Shown: positions 57,227 through 64,000 of the stretch, one piece after another
How the letters are laid out: every line of letters begins with the position of its first letter
Numbering within the stretch: the first letter of the stretch is position 1
DNA from: Ectocarpus siliculosus
Taxonomy: Eukaryota > Sar > Phaeophyceae > Ectocarpales > Ectocarpaceae
Length of the DNA stretch: 64,000 bases
Assembly (NCBI GenBank): GCA_000310025.1
Contig: FN649759.1
Span: 675,170 to 739,169, forward strand
Direction: 5' to 3'
Made by a program: the position numbers and the translations under genes
The notes under the pieces: model-generated
Told to the model about the DNA's origin: nothing
The model's database searches: none
What the model saw: the letters and a program-made list of their open reading frames with translations, nothing else

Positions 57227-60200
57227 AAGAGGCCCTTGTCTCGGCCTCCTGCCTCGCGCCTCGCCTAGCTAACCCGCTTTTTTTGCTCCAGAGTAAGAGG
57301 AAAACGCTGTTTTGATTTGCGGTGCGTCGGCAGCTCCTCCGAACGGTCGAGAGCAAAGGTCTAGAACGGGAGCATGGCCCCGCCTAGAGGAATGTTTGGA
57401 TGACCTGGCTCTCGACATGGCTTGGAGTGTGAAGTTGGCTGACCCTAGATCATGATCGTTTTGTGGGATGTGGTGAGGCTGTGCCGGCCGGTTCCTATCG
57501 CAAAGAAGGGGAGTTGTGGTCATGGTTCCCTGGCGCACCTTTTTTTCTTCTTCTTTAAATGCGTGCCATGCAGAATTGCAAGCGCGAGAGATGTTCCTCC
57601 TCCTCATTTGGGACGTTGGCGAAGCATTGGCAACGCAGTATAAGCCCAGTGCCTTATCTTGTGATGCCCTCTTGCTGTGCCGAAGCCATGTTTTCACTCG
57701 GTAAATAGTCGCTTTCGGTAAAATAAGTAGAAAGTCTTCCCACGTGTTAATTTTTATTTGTTTAGAGTATTTTCAAGGTGTGGTTTTCGCCTCTTAAGAG
57801 TAAAATTTGTGGTCTACAAGAACAGGGCTTTTGGTTCGCCGCGTTTTTGGCGACTTTTCCCCCCCCTGTCATCAAAAGCGTGCCTACTTCTTTCTGTTGT
57901 GTGGGCAATCTGGTCCGCTGTGCTAATGGTTGATCAACAACCGGTGTGTTTGTTTTGCCTCTCAAGTCCCTGGTACCCTCTACCCTTCCCGGCCGTCGTG
58001 TAGGCGGTCCACATCAACTTGCCCCTGAAGAGGTAATCCCTTTGTTTTCTTTTTTTTTTGTCTTTTCGTGTGTTAGTGTGCAAGGGAAATGCTTCCTCTT
58101 TTGTTCATTTCGTGCTTGCGATATTTCTTTGTTGAACGACGGAAAGGAGTGTTTTTTGTCCTCTCAGGATAACTTTAGTTCGTGGTGTGGACATTTCGCA
58201 GGTGACAAGCGTCCACGGGAATATTTCGAGAAAGAACTGTGACGATTGCGGCAAGCCTGTTTCGTGTCTCGTGAGATGTTGTGTATTTTCGTGTCGAAGT
58301 GATGTACTCCATATTTTTTCGGTCGGGAAGGTGTTGCAAGAATCACCGTGATCATCGTGCCCGCTGTGAACTGAACGGCGGGGGCGGGTACGGCCGTGAG
58401 TGTAGGATAACGCTTGCTGCTGCCTGGTTGGCTTTCTGAAGGCTGCTTTTGTATGAGCTGTGTTTGAATTGAAGCACACAACACTGGGTCTAAAGCAGGA
58501 AGCTCGAGAATAGGCTCAGAAGCCTTGCTTTCTTGTGCCTGGGTGGGACCGAAGTTTGGCATTGGAACGCAGTTTGGCACTCTTGCCACCCTGGACCCAC
58601 TTCTGACTCATTTTTTTGGAATACAGGCCTACCAAGTTTCTTGGTTCTTGCAGGGTAAGGGTTTCGCAGTCATGGGTGTGATGGTCCCGTGTTGCGCGCT
58701 GAGCTCGGAGATCGCCCGCTTTAACCGGGGCTGATCTTGGATTGTCGAGAAGTACTTGAGAACCTCTTATTTTGTACTAGGTTCGTTTCTTGTTTTGTCT
58801 ATGGGGTACTGCTGTATATCCCCACGACGACTATTTATATAGGTTTTAGTGTGGGGTCCTTGGCTGAGAACGAACCTGTTTTTTGTCAAGCCACCACGCA
58901 CATGGGCCATTTTTCTTCTCTATTCGTTGTCGGTTCAGCCTGCGTTGGGGGTGCCATCTCTTGGTTTGAATCGTGGGGCCCGCCAACCGTGATTTCGCAC
59001 CGACCGGTTGGTCGTTTTCTTTCGTGACGCTGCCATGCGATTCGGAGTGAGTTACGGTGTTCTTCGAGAAGGGGCGAGGGGGGGTGCTAGCTGTTGAGGA
59101 AAGTTCTCAAGTCGAAATGCTAGTCACGGCTGGCCTGGTCCCAATTGTCTGTCGTGGTGTTGATTGTCATTGTTTCGTGTCGTTGTTGATTGTGCTCGGG
59201 TAGTGGTTACGATATCCGGGAGAAGATTGATTGCCAGTTTTTTTTTTCGAGGAACTGAGAGGTGCTGGCGGTAGAAAGCTTTTCTGTGCCACCTTATATG
59301 CCGCCTCCCACATAGTCTATATGTTGTAGGAACCTAATCTGTCACTGTTTGCGTTTCGTCGTGTCGTCATGTGTGCGTTTCGAGGAGATTTTTCCTTGCG
59401 GTAGAAAGACCGAGGGGTGGGGGGTGGAGGAGCTTCGGGGGAGGACGGGTTATATTGTAGAGGTTGGAAGGATGATTTCTGCAAGTTGATGGACCAGAGA
59501 AAGCACTGCTGTGTCACATCGTCCTGTTTGTTGGGGAACGGTGGCCGGGTGTTGCTATTTTGGCGTTTGCTGTCCCATCTGGTGCAGCCGCGGTCTGTCT
59601 GCCTGCAGTGATGCACCCCTTTGTGGTACAGGCAGGCGTCGTTCGGCGTAAAATTCGTACATACTCCATGATTGATGGACTGAACGCTGATGCTGAGCAT
59701 GTTCAATCATCTCGATATTCGCCTATCTTCCCTGTCACTTCTACACTTGAAAGCGTCAGTGCGAGTCGACGCTAACAATGTGCCCCCGAAAACAAATGGG
59801 AACAAGGCGTTCTTGTTGTTGCGATCCATTGCACAGATTAGATTAGTACATGTTGTCTGGGCAAGGACTGGCGAATATATTTACTGCTCAAAATAATTTT
59901 GTGTCATGAAGTGAAAAGGAAGTGCGATGGATGTATGTCTCGTTGACATGCATACTAACCTCTGCCAGCTCAGCTGCTAATAATCCCTTGTTAAAGACTC
60001 GTAGCTGATTGGCTGAGTAGCCACATGCACAACCCTCCTGTACGCGGCCAAGCAAGACGCCCCCCCTCCCCTCTCAGCTTCTTTCGCAAGGTGTGGGTAC
60101 CACGGGTTCTTTTTTTCCGAATCTACGGACTCCCTCCCTTCCTTCTCTCGGTACATTTCGCATCATTACGTTGCACATCCATCGCATCACCCATCACATC

Positions 60201-60280
60201 ATCTTGACAAGCATCGAGGCGACAAACCAGCAAGCGTGTGCTATCGAGGTGACTGGCTTGCTTTGCTTGCGTGAGGGGCG
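57227..60280. other. no complete gene recognised
   Basis: 3 kb of T-rich plus-strand sequence. One terminal-exon-like piece, 58654-58734 (+), follows TTCTTGCAG and reads GKGFAVMGVMVPCCALSSE to a stop, but I found no upstream exons. A minus-strand frame at 58164-58589 lacks an ATG. No repeats beyond T-runs. Confidence 0.4.
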
Positions 60281-60430
60281 ATGGCTTCCGCAGAACTGTC
60301 GGGCTCTACCCAAACCGCTGTGTTGATTTCTCCACTCCACGATGCAGAAAAGCGTGTGGGAGATTTTCTCTGTCAGGAGCATGCGGCTGTCGAGTATCAT
60401 GTAGAGAGAGGTCGACCTTCTTCAGTGTAA
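60281..60430 (+). CDS. hypothetical small protein or first exon, 49 aa
   Basis: ATG 60281 (context GCGATGGC) opens a well-composed frame: MASAELSGSTQTAVLISPLH, DAEKRVGDFLCQEHAAVEYH, VERGRPSSV, stop at 60430. The end TCAGT|GTAAGC at 60426 is a strong donor, so this may be exon 1 of a spliced gene continuing after the acceptor CTTGTCAG near 60536. No family recognised. The density of charged and small residues argues for real coding sequence, but length is too short to be sure. Confidence 0.33.
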   Translation: MASAELSGSTQTAVLISPLHDAEKRVGDFLCQEHAAVEYHVERGRPSSV

Positions 60431-61886
60431 GCTTCATTTTCAACCCTATCTTGCTAAGCCATACCCCTGGCGCGCTGCTATGCAAGGGGGTTGAGTTTGT
60501 TTTTTGGTTGAAGAGTTGCAGCGTTTCTTGTCAGCACCAAGACCGTTTGTTGGTCCTCTGTTTTTGCGGAGGGAATTTCTGTTCCTTTTCCCTTGAGAAG
60601 AAGACGAAGAATCGATCAACGATAAACGGGCGCGCACCCGAGCAGCATGGCAGCAAGCTGCTGGGCCAATGCACTCCAGCACTACTGCTGTAGTGCTTCA
60701 AACAAGGTTCCCGCGTAGCCGCGAAGTCCAGGCCCAGAATATACGCCCTCAGGCTTGTGTTACACTCTCTACGCACGCCCCTTCGCCACTTGGTGGGTGG
60801 TACCACCTTGTGTCCTGTAGGAACTGAAGTTGGTTGATTCTTGCCCACAGAGGTTCCTTTGTAGTTGAACAAACGAACACCGGCCGCCTTTGAGAGCACC
60901 GCAATTCCGACGTGGGTTGCTTCGTTCTGCTACCCCTTGTCAAGATTCGTTGCATAAAAGTCGTTCCAATTTTGGCCCTGCTTTCGTTGTTTCGCGCCGT
61001 TGTTGGGATCGTGCGAGATTCCCACATCCTTGAATGCGGCGCAATACCGTTCGTGCAAGCTGACAAGCTGACGACCCTGCCCGATGTGTTCCAGCCGCAG
61101 CAGTACAGCCGGTTGACCTCGCTCTCGAAATAAACAAACCAACACACGACATAACCGAGGGTTCTCACGTGCACTTTTTTCTTTGCTCCGGTAGAGAGCT
61201 ACCAGGGGATGTTTTGTAAAGTTTTTGGCTACTAAATTAGCCCAAGTATTCAGCAGCCGGTTTGTCTCCCAACTCGAACATTTCCTCTTCGCTTGCTGTG
61301 GCATTATCTCTAATTCATAGAACGAGTCTTTCTGTGATTGCATGTAGTCTACTGTGTTTTGTTGCAACCCACGGACCAAACCCCGCACCATCGCAGCACC
61401 GTCCCCATGTGATCAATCGACATTTGTTGATTCTCCCCGGCGCCCTCTGTGTATGGATGTGCGGAGGGTACTACTGCTGTAGGGTGCTCATCGCGTATTG
61501 CCAACGCTGCACACCGACATACCATTGTAGGCTGTAGTCCGCACACGGTAGACCAAATACGAAATCGTTGGTTGATTGTATCTAACTCAATTTTCCCCTG
61601 TTTTCTCTCACGCCCTCACCCCGTACGCCTCCGTCGATCGCCCTCCGCGCCCTTGTCGTGGGTCCTCCCCTTTCTCCCCTGTGTCCTTTCCGCCCGTATG
61701 CCTTTGTCCGAACGGTCTGCGGAACAATCTCGACAAAACTCCCGTCGAAAAAAAAAAAAATCGTCGATCGAAATACACATCCGATGAAAAGCCGAACCAC
61801 CTACACACCCTTCAAAGAATATTTCCTTTCGGCCTTTCGGACGACAGTAAGCAAGAAGACCCGCCTATAAAAAATAAAGCAGGCAG

Positions 61887-63651
61887 ATGGCGACCGGTCA
61901 GCTCCAAGCCCTCCTCGACTCCTTCGAGGCCCGCCTTTCGACGGTGGAGAAGACCGTGCTCCCGGGAGGAGCAGCAGCGGCGGCGGCGGCGGCGGCGCCC
62001 ATGGCTTCCGGCTCGCGAGGCCTTCCTGCGGGTGGTGACGAGGTTTCTGCCTCTGTCGCCGCCTTCGACGAGTACTGCTCCAAGTGCCTCGAGCCCTTCA
62101 TGGGTGCCTGTGGGACTCTCGGGGGAGGGGCTGCCGCAGGAGTGAGCTCCGAATTTTTGTTCGGGTTTTGTGATGGTGCTGTTGTTGGTGCTGTTGCTGT
62201 CCTCGTCGTTTGTAGTGCCCGCCGGGGCGAATTTTGTTTGGTGTTGCTGTTGCTGTCGTTGTCGTTGTAATTTCGGCGGGGGTTGAGCTTCGATTATCTG
62301 GGGGTGGTGATTGTTCATGTTGCTGTGCTCGTCGTTGTAATCTTGTGGTGATGTGGGTGATTGTTCATGTTGTGTGCTTACCGTATATGACACAAGATTA
62401 CACACCCCCTGGGCCGATTTTCCAAGCTCGATTTATCAACAGCAGAAAGAATAGGGATGCCGAAAACGTCGGCATTGAAGCCTTCTGGCCAAGATCTCTC
62501 CGAAAACGTATCGTTTCGTTTATACATCCTATTGGTCGTGGAGTAATCGAGCTTTGAAAATCGGCTCAGGGGGTGTGTAATCTTGTGTCGTATACGGTAT
62601 GCTGGTGCTGGTGCTTTCGGCGGTCGCATCGGGTGAATCCTCTCTTAATGAAAGCGTTGCTTTGTGACGACTGCTGGCGAGATGGTGCGGCCGACACTTG
62701 CATCGGACGAGCATCGCTCGGCGCTAGGCTGCAAGCAACCCACTTTCCAGCCTCCAGTGGTGGTGGAATAGATGCGTACAGTAGGGTGTGGTTAGGTCTC
62801 ACCCTGTGTACGCAACTCTTGACCCGCAGCTGGTGCACAGCACCGTAGCACAGAGCGACGACCATAGTATAATCGATCGGTGCATGTTGCACCAGGTGTT
62901 TTTGGCCGATGTCGCAGCGGGCGTCGTATGACCTGACAAGGCACAGCGCTTCTCCTTTCGGCGGTGCTACCACACTACCACGGGGGCTGTGCACTCACGT
63001 GATCATCGAGACGCAATGGCAAACGAGATTCACCGCTCCCCCGTCTCTTTAGTCTCTCCTCCAACAGCTTTATTCTACATAAACCCTCACCGCATTTCAA
63101 CCGACCGTTTACCCTACCCCTGTCGGCTGTGTTCCATGCTAACCTTCGAACGCGCACGTTCGTTTCCAACGTGCAACAGGGAGCCGTGATCAAGAAGGCC
63201 TGGGCGGCGCAGCGAGACTTTTTGCTGATGGCGTCCACGTGCAAGAAGCCGGACCAGACCGTTTTGGGGGTGAGAGAAAGGACCCTCGGCTTGGATCATT
63301 GGTTGGTTTGTGACCACCTAGACTATGTATACCAGACGACTTCTGTTTTTGCGTGTGGTTGGGGTTTGGTTGTTGGTCGTGATGCCGTGGGCCCGGAGAG
63401 CGACCATGTGGTCTTGGGGACGAGCCAAAGCGCACGACGATCATAGGCTTATCCGCCTTCCGCCAAAGCTTTTGTTCAGTGTCGTAGTTGTCTAGGAATG
63501 ACCCTGTTTGTGATGTGAGTCGTGTGGTCGAGGTTGAATAGCTTTGTTGAGGTTGAAAGGTTTCCACATTCTGTTTCAGCTTGTCCAAAGTGCGTCAAGT
63601 CGTGCCAATATGTCCTCGGCGCCATTCCCTCTCTCTGCTTCACGGTTGACG
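61887..63651 (+). CDS. cyclase-associated protein (CAP), N-terminal exons
   Basis: Exon 1 is 61887-62141 (85 aa; ATG in GCAGATGGC) and exon 2 is 63180-63269, both phase 0 with GTGAGC and GTGAGA donors. A third exon at 63580-63651 (after TGTTTCAG, before GTAACG) is possible but its sequence does not clearly match. Exon 1 gives the oligomerisation helix (LQALLDSFEARLSTVEKTV), an Ala-rich linker, and SVAAFDEYCSKCLEPFMGAC, the start of the CAP helical-folded domain. Exon 2 continues with IKKAWAAQRDFLLMASTCKK and PDQTVLG, matching CAP (plant form A-x-VQKDLLL..KPD). CAP recycles actin monomers and speeds cofilin-driven filament disassembly in the cytosol. The rest of the gene, including WH2 and CARP domains, lies beyond the window. 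A MITE sits in intron 1. Confidence 0.75.
62379..62599. mobile_element. MITE with ~50-base inverted termini, copy 1
   Basis: 221 bases. Ends TACCGTATATGACACAAGAT and ATCTTGTGTCGTATACGGTA are near-perfect reverse complements, and the similarity extends about 50 bases inward (..CGATTTTCCAAGCTCGATT / AATCGAGCTTTGAAAATCG). Flanked by TGCT at 62375-62378 and 62600-62603, a probable target duplication. Lies in intron 1 of the CAP gene. Copy 2 is at 50483-50694. Confidence 0.82.
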
Positions 63652-63824
63652 GTAACGCGCCACGGTTTACCGCAGGTGTTGGCCTGCCTGTGGTAGAACG
63701 ATGTAACGTTGAAAGCCGTGCGTGCCTTCCCCTGTGTCACGCGTGGAAGACGTTCTAGGCCCCACCACTGCTGTACCACGCACATCGCGTGGAGTGCGGT
63801 GGACGCTCATGTGTATTTGGTATC

Positions 63825-64000
63825 TCGCGGCGGGGGGGCGGGGGGGGGGTTCCCCGGTTGTCTCTGGTGAAAACTCTAGGGGCATTTTTTTCAGTTGTGA
63901 GGATGCGGGGGGGGGGGGGCCCTGCCTCCCCTTTTAACCCCCGCTTGGCCCCCCCTTTAATTTTCCTCCCAATATTTTAATGATGGGGCCCCTTCCCCCA
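63825..64000. other. low-quality or homopolymer-rich end
   Basis: Repeated long G and C runs (for example 63840-63850 and 63908-63920) with erratic sequence between them. This pattern suits unreliable base calls near a contig end more than biology. Frames here should not be trusted. Confidence 0.6.

Noticed and set aside
1-64000. CRISPR array, bacterial operon, or integrated large DNA virus
   Set aside because: No regularly spaced identical repeats with unique spacers, no operon-like gene spacing, and no viral hallmark genes. The only mobile elements seen are an LTR retrotransposon, a solo LTR, MITEs and repeat remnants.

Overview
The window looks like nuclear DNA of a photosynthetic stramenopile, most likely a brown alga of the Ectocarpus type. 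The evidence is intron-dense genes with GT..AG introns of several hundred bases to 3 kb, short exons, alanine/glycine/serine-rich insertions in a GC-rich gene, a Ty1/copia retrotransposon and abundant low-copy repeats. Nothing suggests bacterial, organellar or integrated viral DNA. The species call is inference. I found no tRNA, rRNA or CRISPR.

Layout. 1-4395 (+): the 3' part (eight exons) of a COG2509-type FAD-dependent oxidoreductase. 5.4-6.1 kb (-): two small unrecognised coding candidates. 6.5-41.4 kb: four same-strand (-) paralogues, here called A to D, of a protein built as coiled coil, T1/BTB, TLDc, T1/BTB. A (6.5-8.2 kb) has one frameshift. B (21.1-22.9 kb) is intact at 585 aa. C (29.9-35.4 kb) is split by a young copia element. 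D (39.7-41.4 kb) is decayed. C and D lie in a diverged tandem segmental duplication. Unit C also carries about 2 kb of CATGGA-type satellite that unit D lacks. Between A and B are a two-exon Stum/Spec3-like membrane protein gene (14555-17941, +) and an orphan second exon of a paralogue (10704-10885, -).

43.9-51.2 kb (-): two poorly resolved multi-exon genes of unknown function. A triple TGACGTCA array lies about 210 bases upstream of the first. A solo LTR related to the copia element and a MITE sit inside the second. 53.8-57.2 kb (+): a fused gene combining pyroglutamyl-peptidase I, a UBA-like segment and a Pth2-type peptidyl-tRNA hydrolase domain. 61.9 kb to near the window end (+): the first exons of cyclase-associated protein (CAP), an actin regulator, with a second MITE copy in intron 1. 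The last ~180 bases are G/C homopolymer runs that look like low-quality sequence.

The genes do not form an operon or pathway. The organising theme is local duplication and repeat-driven decay of the BTB-TLDc-BTB family, with unrelated housekeeping genes on both sides. Exon boundaries were placed by eye from GT/AG sites, phase and family similarity. No alignment, profile search or transcript data were available.
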